A stretch of 64,000 nucleotides of DNA. Origin: CACIIZ01 sp045565285. GTDB lineage: Bacteria > Pseudomonadota > Alphaproteobacteria > Rhodobacterales > Rhodobacteraceae. A program made the translations under genes and the position numbers. The notes beneath the pieces are model-generated. The model saw only the letters and a program-made list of their open reading frames with translations, did no database searches and was not told where the DNA came from. Where the stretch lies: contig JBJLFR010000023.1 of assembly GCA_045565285.1 (NCBI GenBank), positions 124,001-188,000 on the forward strand, read 5' to 3'. Within the stretch, counting starts at the first letter, position 1, and the number at the start of each line of letters is the position of its first letter. Of the stretch, positions 36,186-45,611 are shown piece after piece.

Positions 36186-36797
36186 CTAAAAGGGTTTGCG
36201 AGCATTAAAAGCTGCGCGAATCGTTCCATCATCTAAGTAATCTAATTCACCCCCAACAGGAACGCCGTGTGCTAATGAAGAAATACTTACCTTAGTATTT
36301 TTGAGTTTTTCGATGATATAGTTAGCCGTTGTTTGGCCGTTAATAGTGGCATCAAGAGCTAAAATAATTTCTTTTACTTCATTATTTTCTACTCTCTTAA
36401 AAATTTTTTCAATTTCTAATTCCTCAAGATTTATACCCATATAAGAAGATGAATAGTTACCTAAAACATGGTATACTCCATCAAATATTTGAGACCTTTC
36501 CATAGCCCACAAATCTGCAACATCCTGAACAATGCAAATCAGCTTTTTATTTCTAGAGTTATCTAAACAAATAGCGCAAATAGAATCTACAGAAAAATTA
36601 CCACATTGATTACAGTTTTTGATTTTCTCTGATACTAAATTTAATATATTAGCTAGAGGTTGAAGAATAATTTCTTTCTTCTCAATCATTCTGATAACCG
36701 CTCGTCTAGCAGATCTAGGGCCTAATCCTGGTAGCTTAGCCATAATTGCTATTAACGTTTCAACCTCATTTTCATCATTATGGTTATGAAATTTCAT
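36186..36797 (-). CDS. recR: Recombination protein RecR
   Basis: The 203-residue protein of the RecFOR pathway helps load RecA at gaps. It has the helix-hairpin-helix segment LPGLGPRSARRAVIRM (about residues 22-37), the zinc finger CNQCGNFSVDSICAIC (about 64-79) and a Toprim domain with EIILALDATINGQTTANYI. ATG at 36797 gives the usual length of about 200; extending the frame to 36947 would overlap ybaB with unrelated sequence. It lies 25 bases after ybaB, in the order dnaX-ybaB-recR found across bacteria. Confidence 0.95.
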   Translation of the reverse strand: MKFHNHNDENEVETLIAIMAKLPGLGPRSARRAVIRMIEKKEIILQPLANILNLVSEKIKNCNQCGNFSVDSICAICLDNSRNKKLICIVQDVADLWAMERSQIFDGVYHVLGNYSSSYMGINLEELEIEKIFKRVENNEVKEIILALDATINGQTTANYIIEKLKNTKVSISSLAHGVPVGGELDYLDDGTIRAAFNARKPF

Positions 36798-36822
36798 AAT
36801 AAAAATTAAAAATATTGATTTT

Positions 36823-37179
36823 TTAAAATGGTAATTTAAAACCAGCGGGTAAATTAAAATCTGAAGTAACTTTTGCCATCTCTTCTTTTGCCTTATCTGC
36901 AGATTTTTGTTGAGCATCTCTAATTGCTGCAACGATAAGATCTTCAACTACAGCCTTTTCAGAAGGTTTGAACAAACTTTCATCAATATTCAGACTTTTT
37001 AGTGTTCCCTTAGCGTTTACTATAGCTTTTATAAGACCACCCCCAGACTCACCTTCTACTTCAAGTTCTTCCAATTGTTTCTGGATATCTGACATTTTTG
37101 ACTGCATATCTTGAGCTTGTCGCATTAACTTGGCCATATCTCCTAATTGACCTAAACCTTTAAGCATCACTTTCCCCAT
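36823..37179 (-). CDS. ybaB: YbaB/EbfC family nucleoid-associated protein
   Basis: The 118-residue protein forms a DNA-binding dimer in its family. It has the typical N-terminal helix LGDMAKLMRQAQDMQSKMSD, the GGGLIKAIVNAKG strand region and the C-terminal FNLPAGFKLPF. It sits between dnaX (57 bases) and recR (25 bases), its conserved position. ATG at 37179 is used; the ATG four codons later is a possible alternative. Confidence 0.93.
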   Translation of the reverse strand: MGKVMLKGLGQLGDMAKLMRQAQDMQSKMSDIQKQLEELEVEGESGGGLIKAIVNAKGTLKSLNIDESLFKPSEKAVVEDLIVAAIRDAQQKSADKAKEEMAKVTSDFNLPAGFKLPF

Positions 37180-37236
37180 AATTGTTAAAAAAACATATTT
37201 AAAAAATCATTTATTTATTGATAACTTAATATTTAA

Positions 37237-38838
37237 TTAATGAAAAGAAGACTTTGCTATTTTTGAACCTGGGAATTTTTTTATTATCTCCTGAACTATA
37301 TCGTTATCATCTATTAATTTTTTTAATTTTATATCTTTCTCTTCTTTTATATTTGAAAGAGTTTTTGCATTTGTGTTCTCTAAACGTATTAAGTCCCATT
37401 TGATATTGGTAAAACTATAAAGGAAATTTGATAATTTAGAAACTATCTCAATGCTTGCATCAGGGGTTAAATCAAATTGTATCTCTCCAGACTTAAAAGA
37501 GAGCATTTTAAAATTTGTTTCTAATTCTACCAAAAGTGGGATTTTTTTCTCTTTTTTTAATAAAATTAATAAATCATTAAAGTTATTAATTTCTATTTTT
37601 TTTTTTTCTAAATTTATGTTATCATTTGAGACTGGGCGTTTTTCTATATTATTCTTATCATAGGATTTAATATTTTCTTTTACTAAATTTTTAGAATTTT
37701 CTAAAAAATTCAAAAATTCTGTATGGTCTGGGGAGTTTGAAAAAAAGCTTAATCTTAATAAACCCATTTGTAGGGTAGATAAAATATCTGGTGCATATTT
37801 CATCTCTTCATGAATTTTCAATAATATTTGCCAACACCTAGATAATATACCTATTGACATTTTCTTGGATAAATTTTGGAGTAAATCTAAGTTATCATCT
37901 GACAAATCATATATAATAAATTTCTCTTTCTTAATTTTTGATACCATCAATTTCCAATTTATATCCATTAATCCATTTACAATTGAAAAGGGATCAATTC
38001 CATCTTTTATTTCTTCTTCTAATTCTGTTAATATTTCACTGTTTTTTTGTTCAATTATAATTTCAAATAGTTCTAGAGATCTATTTTGATTTAATAAGCC
38101 TAACATTTCTATAATGTGATTAGCTTCTAATTTTCCATCACTATATATAATAGCTTGATCCAATATTGATAATGCGTCTCGAATTGATCCTTCAGAAACA
38201 TCAGAAATCATTCTTAAAGCACTTTCTGAAAAACTAATTTTTTCTTTGATACAAACATCTGATAAATGATTAATAATTAAGTGATTATTTATTCTTTCTA
38301 AATCAAATCGCTGGCACCTAGAAATTATTGTTGTAGGAATTTTTAAGATTTCAGTGGTAGCGAAGATGAATTTTACATGTGCAGGTGGTTCTTCTAAAGT
38401 TTTCAGAAGAGCATTAAAAGCAGAGTTAGATAACATATGAACTTCATCAATAATATAAACTTTAAAACGAGCATAAACTGTCTTGTAATCTATATTATCA
38501 ATAATCTCCCTTACATCTGAAACTCCAGTTCTACTAGCAGCATCCATTTCAATAACATCTATATGACGGCTTTCAGTTATTGAAATACAAGATTCACATT
38601 CACCACATGGATCTACAGTAGGTAGGTTATTATTAGAAGATGAAAGACAATTAAGACCTTTGGCAATAATCCTTGCAGTTGAAGTTTTCCCTATTCCTCT
38701 TGATCCAGTTAAAAGAAAAGAATGCGCAATACGATTCAATTTAAATGAATTAGTTAATACTTTAACTAGAGTATCTTGCCCAATCAACTCTGATAATGTT
38801 TGTGGTCTGTATTTCCTAGCTAAGACAGTATAAGCCAT
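37237..38838 (-). CDS. dnaX: DNA polymerase III subunits gamma/tau
   Basis: The 533-residue clamp-loader ATPase has Walker A LTGSRGIGKTSTARI (about residues 43-57), the zinc-binding cysteines CGECESC, Walker B YIIDEVHMLS, sensor ATTEILKIP and SRCQRFDLERI. The C-terminal part after about residue 370 is poorly conserved and lysine-rich, as in tau. Length (533) is within the range for this protein. Gamma production by ribosomal slippage occurs in some species; I did not identify a convincing slippery site. It is preceded by the SRP RNA gene and followed by ybaB-recR. Confidence 0.95.
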   Translation of the reverse strand: MAYTVLARKYRPQTLSELIGQDTLVKVLTNSFKLNRIAHSFLLTGSRGIGKTSTARIIAKGLNCLSSSNNNLPTVDPCGECESCISITESRHIDVIEMDAASRTGVSDVREIIDNIDYKTVYARFKVYIIDEVHMLSNSAFNALLKTLEEPPAHVKFIFATTEILKIPTTIISRCQRFDLERINNHLIINHLSDVCIKEKISFSESALRMISDVSEGSIRDALSILDQAIIYSDGKLEANHIIEMLGLLNQNRSLELFEIIIEQKNSEILTELEEEIKDGIDPFSIVNGLMDINWKLMVSKIKKEKFIIYDLSDDNLDLLQNLSKKMSIGILSRCWQILLKIHEEMKYAPDILSTLQMGLLRLSFFSNSPDHTEFLNFLENSKNLVKENIKSYDKNNIEKRPVSNDNINLEKKKIEINNFNDLLILLKKEKKIPLLVELETNFKMLSFKSGEIQFDLTPDASIEIVSKLSNFLYSFTNIKWDLIRLENTNAKTLSNIKEEKDIKLKKLIDDNDIVQEIIKKFPGSKIAKSSFH

Positions 38839-38893
38839 TATCTTTTTTTTAATAAATAAATATCATAATCTAATTCTTACTATAAAAATAAGT

Positions 38894-38986
38894 GAGAGAT
38901 TGATATTGACCCAAGTTAAATTCGTTGCGGCTGCTTCCTTTCAGACCTGACCGGATTGGCGAAATACTCGTCCAAAACAACCTCTC
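38894..38986 (-). ncRNA. ffs: Signal recognition particle RNA, small bacterial type (4.5S)
   Basis: On the minus strand the conserved SRP apical domain is clear: GGTCAGGTCTGAAAGGAAGCAGCC broken as GGTCAGG, TCTGAAAGGAAGCAGCC, the binding site of Ffh. The 5' GAGAGG and 3' CTCTC ends pair to close the long hairpin, giving about 93 nt. The RNA directs inner-membrane proteins to the translocon with Ffh and FtsY. It lies 55 bases upstream of dnaX on the same strand, a frequent arrangement in Proteobacteria. End positions are accurate to a few bases. Confidence 0.93.
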
Positions 38987-38993
38987 AATTAAA

Positions 38994-39022
38994 CTAATAA
39001 TTTTTTATTAGTAAATTTACAA
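38994..39022 (-). promoter_or_regulatory. Promoter of the SRP RNA gene
   Basis: Read on the minus strand, TTGTAA (39022-39017) is followed by a 17-base spacer and TATTAG (38999-38994), seven bases before the predicted 5' end of the SRP RNA at 38986. The -10 and spacer overlap an inverted repeat, ACTAATAA (38993-39000) and TTATTAGT (39005-39012), which might bind a regulator or be fortuitous. Confidence 0.5.
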
Positions 39023-39040
39023 GTCTTTGATTCTATAATA

Positions 39041-40000
39041 ATGAATTTATTTATGACATATGACTTGAATCTTTTTTTTGCTAATACACAAAAAATAAAT
39101 AAAATAAATCCGAGTAATGTAAAAGGAATTTTTAAAAAATCGAAAAATTTTCACATCTTTTTTTGTCAAGGGTTAATCTTAACTAAGAAAGTAAAAAATA
39201 AGCTAAAAATAACATACTTTAACAAAAAAAATTTATTATTTCGATATATTGATAAAACTGTTTATTTGGGGAAGGATGGTGAAAAAAATATTTATGTTCA
39301 TAATATATACTATTACAAAGAAACTACCACTAATTTGAATCAAATAGAATTTTTCAATAAAATTATTAAAAAAGAAAAACTATTCCAGTATCTTTTTAGT
39401 GACCTGAGAACAATATTTACTAATTTAACTATAAAAGATTCTTCTATAGCAGGGATTGCTAAATCTCTTATTAATTGGAAATTAGAAAATAAATTCTGTA
39501 CAAAATGTGGAGGAAAATTTGAAAATTCTGACAATTACAAATGGGAGAATGAGTGTAGTTTTTGTAACAAAATTTATTTTCCAAGAATAGACCCTGTTAT
39601 AATTGTTATTGTAGTAAAGGGAAACAAGACACTTATTGGAAGATCTCATCACTTTCCAGAAAAACTTTATTCTTGTTTGGCGGGTTTTATGGAACTAGGA
39701 GAAACAATAGAAAGTGCGGCAATACGTGAAATAAAGGAGGAGGTGGGGATTAATATTTATGACATAAAATTTATCACTAACCAACCGTGGCCTTTTCCAT
39801 CATCATTAATGTTTGGGTTAATAGCTAAAACTAAACATAAAAAATTGAATATAGATAAAAATGAAATAGAAGATGCTTTTTGGATTTCAAAACAAAATCT
39901 TAAAAAAGTATTAAATGGTGATAATGATAATTGTATAGCAGCAAGAAAAGGAACAATAGCCAGATATCTTTTGGAAAAATGGGTAAATAATAAGATTTAA
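39041..40000 (+). CDS. nudC: NAD(H) pyrophosphatase / NAD-capped RNA hydrolase NudC
   Basis: The 319-residue Nudix enzyme has an N-terminal domain, a zinc ribbon with CTKCGG and CSFCNK (about residues 149-172), the Nudix box GFMELGETIESAAIREIKEEVG, broken as GFMELGETIESAA and IREIKEEVGI (about residues 219-241), and the NudC-specific QPWPFPSSLM that follows. These mark the NADH-diphosphatase subfamily, which hydrolyses NADH and removes NAD caps from RNA. It is divergent from the SRP RNA gene and ends four bases before convergent pheA. Confidence 0.93.
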   Translation: MNLFMTYDLNLFFANTQKINKINPSNVKGIFKKSKNFHIFFCQGLILTKKVKNKLKITYFNKKNLLFRYIDKTVYLGKDGEKNIYVHNIYYYKETTTNLNQIEFFNKIIKKEKLFQYLFSDLRTIFTNLTIKDSSIAGIAKSLINWKLENKFCTKCGGKFENSDNYKWENECSFCNKIYFPRIDPVIIVIVVKGNKTLIGRSHHFPEKLYSCLAGFMELGETIESAAIREIKEEVGINIYDIKFITNQPWPFPSSLMFGLIAKTKHKKLNIDKNEIEDAFWISKQNLKKVLNGDNDNCIAARKGTIARYLLEKWVNNKI

Positions 40001-40004
40001 ATTA

Positions 40005-40844
40005 TTAAGAGTTAAATTTTCTAAATTTATGGCACTCATATACACCTAATATTTTTACCATACTAGTAAAAAACATTAATTCATCCAAAGCCCGATTTAC
40101 TCTTTCTTCATCTGGATGGCCTTCTATATCAGCATAAAATTGAGTGGATGTAAAAGATCCCGAAACCATATAACTTTCTAATTTTACCATATTAACGTTA
40201 TTTGTTGCAAAACCACCCATTGCTTTATATAGAGCAGCAGGTATGTTTTTAACCTGAAAAACTATTGTAGTCATAAATTTAGTATTTTTTACAAAGTCCA
40301 AATTCTCTTTTTTATTAGACATTATTAAAAATCGGGTGGTGTTATTTTTCATATCTTCTATTTCAACACCAAGAGCATCTAGTCCATAAATTTTACCTGC
40401 AAGGGGAGAAGCAAGTGCTGATTGCGATCTATCGTTACTCTCTGAAACAATTTTCGCAGATCCAGCTGTATCAATACCTGACAAAGATTTGATATTATTT
40501 TGAGATAAAAAATTTCTACATTGTCCTAATAAAACAGAATGACTCATAGCTGTTTTAATCTCATTTAACGAAACTCCAGGTAGTGCCAGAAGATTTATAT
40601 GAACCCTTAAAAAATGTTCTTTTATAATAAACAAACCAGAATTAGGAAGTAAATAATAAGCATCTGCAACTCTGCCATAGGTAGAATTCTCAACTGGTAT
40701 AATTGCATACTCTGAATTACCTTCTTTTACTTGATCCATTGCCATTTCAAAAGTAGAACAAGGAAATGGAATAGAATTTGGGAAACACTCACAACTAGCT
40801 TGATGGGAATATGATCCAAGTTCGCCTTGAAATGAAATTTTCAA
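40005..40844 (-). CDS. pheA: Prephenate dehydratase
   Basis: The 279-residue enzyme turns prephenate into phenylpyruvate for phenylalanine synthesis. It has FQGELGSYSHQA at the N-terminus, PVENSTYGRVAD, the catalytic threonine region NNTTRFLIM (about residues 166-174), then a C-terminal ACT domain (about 187-270) with KLESYMVSGSFTSTQFYADIEG, split as KLESYMVSG and STQFYADIEG. The ESYM in place of the enterobacterial ESRP is, as I recall, usual in Alphaproteobacteria. No chorismate mutase domain is fused. The start is TTG with AAGGA upstream; it is divergent from the cytochrome gene. Confidence 0.94.
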   Translation of the reverse strand: MKISFQGELGSYSHQASCECFPNSIPFPCSTFEMAMDQVKEGNSEYAIIPVENSTYGRVADAYYLLPNSGLFIIKEHFLRVHINLLALPGVSLNEIKTAMSHSVLLGQCRNFLSQNNIKSLSGIDTAGSAKIVSESNDRSQSALASPLAGKIYGLDALGVEIEDMKNNTTRFLIMSNKKENLDFVKNTKFMTTIVFQVKNIPAALYKAMGGFATNNVNMVKLESYMVSGSFTSTQFYADIEGHPDEERVNRALDELMFFTSMVKILGVYECHKFRKFNS

Positions 40845-40959
40845 AAAAAAATCCTTATTGTTCTATTTGTCGCGCAAACAACATCTTGAAAACTATATAT
40901 AGAAGTAGTTAAAGTACAATACGAAATTAAATTAAATTTATTTAAAAAAGGATATTAGA

Positions 40960-41472
40960 ATGGATACAATGACATGGACAAAAATTATAGGTGCTAGTTG
41001 TGGGTCCCTTTTAATATTATTACTTATTCAATGGGTGGCAGAAGAAGTTTATCATAATAGCCATAATAAATATACTGAAGTAGCTTACCTATTAGAAATT
41101 GATGAAGAAGTCACGGAAGTTAAAAAAGAAGAGGCAACAATTCCTTTTATTGATTTAGTAACAAGTGCTGACTTATCAAAAGGAAAAAAAGTTTTTGGAA
41201 AATGCAAAGCATGTCATAAACTAGGCGATGGCGAAAATGGAACGGGTCCACATCTTTTTAATATAATAGGAAGAGAAATGGCTGTAGTATCTGATTTTAA
41301 ATATTCTTCTAGTTTTAAAGGTCTTGAGGGTAATTGGACTGTAGATGAGCTAAATTTGTTTTTAACTAAACCATCTAATTATATAAAAGGGACGGCTATG
41401 AATTTTGCAGGCCTAGGGAAAGCAACAGATAGAGCAAATTTGATTGCATACTTGGAAAATAGCACAAAATAA
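40960..41472 (+). CDS. cycM: Membrane-anchored class I cytochrome c (CycM-like)
   Basis: The 170-residue protein has an uncleaved N-terminal membrane anchor (about residues 8-26), an acidic linker, and a cytochrome c domain with the haem site CKACH (about 85-89), GTGPHLFNIIGRE and the methionine ligand in GTAMNFAGL. This is the arrangement of alphaproteobacterial CycM/cytochrome c552, which passes electrons from the bc1 complex to the cytochrome aa3 oxidase. AAAGGA lies eight bases before the ATG at 40960. It is divergent from pheA, a gene order common in Alphaproteobacteria. Confidence 0.9.
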   Translation: MDTMTWTKIIGASCGSLLILLLIQWVAEEVYHNSHNKYTEVAYLLEIDEEVTEVKKEEATIPFIDLVTSADLSKGKKVFGKCKACHKLGDGENGTGPHLFNIIGREMAVVSDFKYSSSFKGLEGNWTVDELNLFLTKPSNYIKGTAMNFAGLGKATDRANLIAYLENSTK

Positions 41473-41588
41473 AATATTTATAGGTTGAAGTCCAAAATAG
41501 TATAATTTTTATTAATTTTTTTTTATTATAGTCTACATTGTTAAAATGTCTTTTTAAATAATTTAAAAACTACCAAGGATCTTTAGTT

Positions 41589-43425
41589 ATGAAAAAATTT
41601 GGTCTTAATAATTTTTTATATTTTATTATCATATTTGGGTTTATATTTTTTTCCAGTTTTAGTTTCTCAGATAGCCTAATTAAGTCCCATGGTATTTCAA
41701 GTTTTGGAAACTTAAAATATCCAGAAAATTTCAACCATTTAGATTATGTAAATCCAGAGGCACCAAAAGGTGGTGAAATTTCTACATGGGCATTTGGTAC
41801 TTTTGATTCCTTAAATAGATATATAGTTAAAGGGAACGCTGCAGGATCCGGTAATATATTTATTGAAACCTTGATGATAGAAACTGCTGACGAACCAGAT
41901 TCAATGTATGGATTGTTAGCTGAAAGCATTGAATATCCAGAAGATAAATCTTTTGCAATCTTTAATCTAAGACCAGAAGCTCGATTTTCAGATGGTTCAA
42001 AAGTAACTGCTTCTGATGTAGTATTTAGCCATAATATTTTATTAGAAAAAGGAATACCTTCTCTTAAACAACTTTTTGCCGATATTGAAAGAGTCGAGGC
42101 ATTATCTCCTACAAGGGTGAAATTTAGTTTTAAAGAAGCTTCAGATAATAATGAATTACTAATCTTAGCTGCTTCATCAAGTGTTTTTTCAAAAAAGTTT
42201 TTTTCTACAAGAGATTTTGCAGAAAGTAGCCTTGAACCTATGTTAGGAAGTGGTCCTTATATTCTAGATGAAATTGAAGTAGGTAAAAGACTTATCTATA
42301 AGCTCAATAAAAATTATTGGGGAAATAATTTAGCTATTAATAAGGGTAGAAACAATTTCAATAAAATTCGATATGAATATTATGCTGATACTACTGCAGC
42401 ATTTGAAGGTTTCAAAGCTGGTGAATATACTTTTCGTTCAGAAAATTCTTCTCAAAAGTGGGCACAGGATTATAACTTTCCGGCTATCGAAAAGGGAATT
42501 ATTAAAAAGGAAACTCTTACAGATGGAAATTTAGGTTCTGCTCAGGCATTCTTCTTTAATCTCCGTCTGGATAAATTTAAAGATCAAAAAATTAGAGAAG
42601 CTATTGGTCTTATGTTTAATTTTGAATGGTCAAATAAAACTCTTTTTTTTGATCTATACGAAAGGGTAACAAGTTTTTGGGAAAATAGTAATATGCAAGC
42701 TTCTGGTGAAATCTCAGAGAGAGAGCTTGCTATCTTAAATCCTTTAAAAAATTATTTACCTAAGAGTGTTTATGAAAATTCCGTTTTCATTCCTCCCATC
42801 TCTAAACCAGACAAAGTAGATAGAAAAAATAGAAGAAAAGCTACAAAATTATTCAAAGAATCAGGTTGGGACTTAATGGATGGCAAACTAAAAAATATAA
42901 GATGGAGATACCTTTACTTTAGAAATTTTAAATTATTCTCCTGCATTTGACAGAATTATTAACCCCTTTATCCAAAATCTAAAGTTATTGGGAATAGATG
43001 CTAAACATACAAGAATAGATAGCACTCAATATACCGAAAGAGTTAGAAAGTTTGAATGGGAAATTATAACATCAACTTATGGTAATTCGTTAACGCCGGG
43101 TTTAGAACTTATTCAGCAATACTCTTCTAATACTGCTGATATTCCCTCTAGAAATCTAGTGGGATTAAAAAATAAAGGCATCGATAATTTAATTAATTTA
43201 GCTGCTAAATCAAAAACAAGAGAAGAACTAAATATCATAATAAGATCTTTAGACAGATCACTGAGATCTCTACATATATGGGTTCCACAATGGTATAAAA
43301 ATGTGCATACTATTGCATACAAAAATCAGTACTCATATCCAAAGAAACTTCCTCCTTTTGAGTTAGGCGCATTTGACTTCTGGTGGTTTGATAATAAAAA
43401 AGCCGAAATTTTGGAACTTAAATAA
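41589..43425 (+). CDS. yejA: Periplasmic peptide-binding protein YejA, interrupted by a frameshift
   Basis: YejA is the family 5 solute-binding protein of the YejABEF oligopeptide/microcin C importer. The first segment (41589-42950) has a signal peptide (about residues 1-27), then SHGISSFGNLKYP and YVNPEAPKGGEISTWAFGTFDS, typical YejA. Coding shifts frame near 42891-42903 (after the DGKLKN codons); reading one base fewer there continues as GDTFTLEILNYSPAFDRII and on to the stop at 43425. Together they give about 611 residues, normal for YejA. The junction is not a long homopolymer, so either a one-base insertion in the genome or an assembly error is possible. yejB follows by six bases. Confidence 0.85.
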
Positions 43426-43431
43426 AGACGC

Positions 43432-44529
43432 ATGTTAGATTATATCATTCGTCGAATTTTATTTATTATCCCAACATTATTAGGCATAATGTTCTTAAAT
43501 TTCTTATTGGTTCAGTTTGTACCAGGTGGTCCAGTAGAACAAATGATATACCAGTTTGAAAAAGGTTCCAATTTTGACTTGATAGGTGGAAGTGGAACTG
43601 ATGCAGGACAACAAAATGACCTAGAGAAATCATTTTCTAAGGACACAAAATATAGGGGAGCCCAAGGTTTACCTGAAGAGTTTATAAAAGATTTAGAAAA
43701 ACAATTTGGGTTTGATAAATCACCAAGTCAGCGCTTCTTTTTAATGATAAAAAATTATTTAACTTTTGATTTTGGAGAAAGTTTTTTTAGATCAATTTCC
43801 GTAATTGATTTAGTTTTAGAAAAACTGCCTGTATCTATAACTCTTGGTTTATGGTCTACTCTAATTGCTTATCTCATTTCTATACCTCTAGGTATCAGAA
43901 AAGCAGTTAATGATGGTTCATCCTTTGATACAATTTCGTCTGGTATTATTATAATTTGCTATTCTTTACCTGGCTTTTTATTTGCAATTATTTTATTAGT
44001 TTTTTTTGCTGGAGGAAGTTATTATCAAATTTTTCCAATGAGAGGATTAACATCTGATAATTGGTCTGAACTCTCACTTTTTGGAAAAATTTTAGATTAT
44101 TTATGGCACATATTTCTTCCAGTTTTAGCTTCTACTATAGGATCTTTTGCTACACTAACTCTTTTAACAAAAAATTCATTTGTTGATGAAATAAAAAAAC
44201 AGTATGTAATAACCGCTAAAGCAAAAGGACTTTCAAGTAATAGAATTTTATATGGACATGTTTTTAGGAATGCCATGCTTATCATAATTGCAGGCTTTCC
44301 AGGATTATTCATAGGTGTTTTTTTTGGGGGTTCACTAATAATAGAAACTATATTTTCATTAGATGGATTAGGACGTTTAGGATTTGAAGCTGCCTTAACT
44401 CGTGATTACCCTGTAATGTTTGGAACACTATATTTTTTCGGTCTATTAGGACTAATCATTAGTCTAATATCTGATTTAGTTTATGTACTTGTTGATCCTA
44501 GAATTGACTTTGAAAGTAGAAACACATGA
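43432..44529 (+). CDS. yejB: Peptide ABC transporter permease YejB
   Basis: The 365-residue membrane protein has an N-terminal membrane segment (about residues 10-30), a soluble loop of about 100 residues, and five further segments with the EAA-like loop ITAKAKGLSSNRILYGHVFRNAM, given as AKAKGLSSNRILYGHVF. The FVPGGPVEQM start and the long polar loop are features of YejB versus DppB. It overlaps yejE by four bases (ATGA). Confidence 0.94.
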   Translation: MLDYIIRRILFIIPTLLGIMFLNFLLVQFVPGGPVEQMIYQFEKGSNFDLIGGSGTDAGQQNDLEKSFSKDTKYRGAQGLPEEFIKDLEKQFGFDKSPSQRFFLMIKNYLTFDFGESFFRSISVIDLVLEKLPVSITLGLWSTLIAYLISIPLGIRKAVNDGSSFDTISSGIIIICYSLPGFLFAIILLVFFAGGSYYQIFPMRGLTSDNWSELSLFGKILDYLWHIFLPVLASTIGSFATLTLLTKNSFVDEIKKQYVITAKAKGLSSNRILYGHVFRNAMLIIIAGFPGLFIGVFFGGSLIIETIFSLDGLGRLGFEAALTRDYPVMFGTLYFFGLLGLIISLISDLVYVLVDPRIDFESRNT

Positions 44530-45611
44530 GTCCCTTAAATAAAAGACGTTGGCAAAACTTTAAACAAAATAAACGTGCTATTTATAGCTTATTTATTTTT
44601 TCTATAATTTTTTTAATATCAGTTTTTGCCGAATTCATAGCAAATGATAAACCATTACTAATTTATCATAATAAAGATTTTTATTTACCAATATTGAAGA
44701 ATTATAGTGAGAGTGATTTTGGAGGGGAATTTAAAACTGAAGCTGAATATAAGACTATTGAAGTAGAATGTTTGATATTAAGTAGTGGAATGTTAGATGA
44801 ATGCTTAGATAATCCAGAAGAAATTCTAAATAAAATTGACAAGTTAAATTTGAATAATTGGATAATCTGGCCAATTATAAAGTCATCATTTGATACAGTA
44901 AATTATGATGTGGAAGTAGCGCCCAGCCCACCTGATAATAATCATCTACTTGGAACTGACGATCAAACAAGGGATGTAATAGCTAGAATAATTTATGGTT
45001 TTAGACTTTCAGTTTTTTTTGCATTCTTAGTTACAATCTTTTCAACTATAATAGGTATAGGTGCTGGAGCTATTCAGGGTTTTTTTGGAGGATGGATTGA
45101 TTTAATCTTTCAAAGGTTTATAGAAATCTGGACTTCTCTTCCGTACTTATATGTGATTATAATCATTTCTGCAGTTTTTCCAATGAACTTTTGGTTGCTA
45201 ACATTTATAGTTATTCTTTTTAGCTGGACTGCACTCGTTGGTGTTGTCAGAGCTGAATTCTTAAGAGTAAGAAATTTTGAATACATAATAGCTGCTAGAG
45301 CACTAGGTGTTTCTAATTTAAAAATAATAATTCGTCATATCATTCCTAATGCAATGGTAGCAAGTATAACTCTATTGCCTTTTTTTATTACTGGCTCCAT
45401 TGCAACTCTAGCAACTCTAGATTTTCTTGGTTTTGGATTACCAGCTAGCTATCCATCACTTGGTGAACTAGCTCTTCAAGCAAAAAATCAACTCAATGCA
45501 CCTTGGCTTGGAATCTCGGCTTTTTTAACGTTTACAGTGATGCTATCACTTCAAGTTTTTATTTTTGAAGGAATAAGAGACGCTTTTGACCCTAGAAAAG
45601 TTTTTGTATGA
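44526..45611 (+). CDS. yejE: Peptide ABC transporter permease YejE
   Basis: The 361-residue membrane protein begins with KRRWQNFKQNKRAIYSL and a membrane segment (about 19-37). A long polar region follows that contains HLLGTDDQTRDVIARIIYGF, the junction seen in YejE/DppC proteins, then five membrane segments and the loop AARALGVSNLKIIIRHIIPNA, given as AARALGVSNLKIIIRH. It overlaps yejB and yejF by four bases each, so the transporter genes are tightly coupled. Confidence 0.94.
   Translation: MSPLNKRRWQNFKQNKRAIYSLFIFSIIFLISVFAEFIANDKPLLIYHNKDFYLPILKNYSESDFGGEFKTEAEYKTIEVECLILSSGMLDECLDNPEEILNKIDKLNLNNWIIWPIIKSSFDTVNYDVEVAPSPPDNNHLLGTDDQTRDVIARIIYGFRLSVFFAFLVTIFSTIIGIGAGAIQGFFGGWIDLIFQRFIEIWTSLPYLYVIIIISAVFPMNFWLLTFIVILFSWTALVGVVRAEFLRVRNFEYIIAARALGVSNLKIIIRHIIPNAMVASITLLPFFITGSIATLATLDFLGFGLPASYPSLGELALQAKNQLNAPWLGISAFLTFTVMLSLQVFIFEGIRDAFDPRKVFV

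Noticed and set aside
36798..36947. Longer RecR N-terminus overlapping ybaB
   Set aside because: The added residues are not RecR-like and overlap ybaB; ATG 36797 gives the family's usual length.
40240..40330. ESYM instead of ESRP in the PheA ACT domain as an anomaly
   Set aside because: As far as I recall this variant is common in alphaproteobacterial prephenate dehydratases.
40861..40880. TTTG-TCGCG-CAAA palindrome between pheA and cycM as a regulator site
   Set aside because: Four-base arms are too short, and it matches no alphaproteobacterial site I can name.
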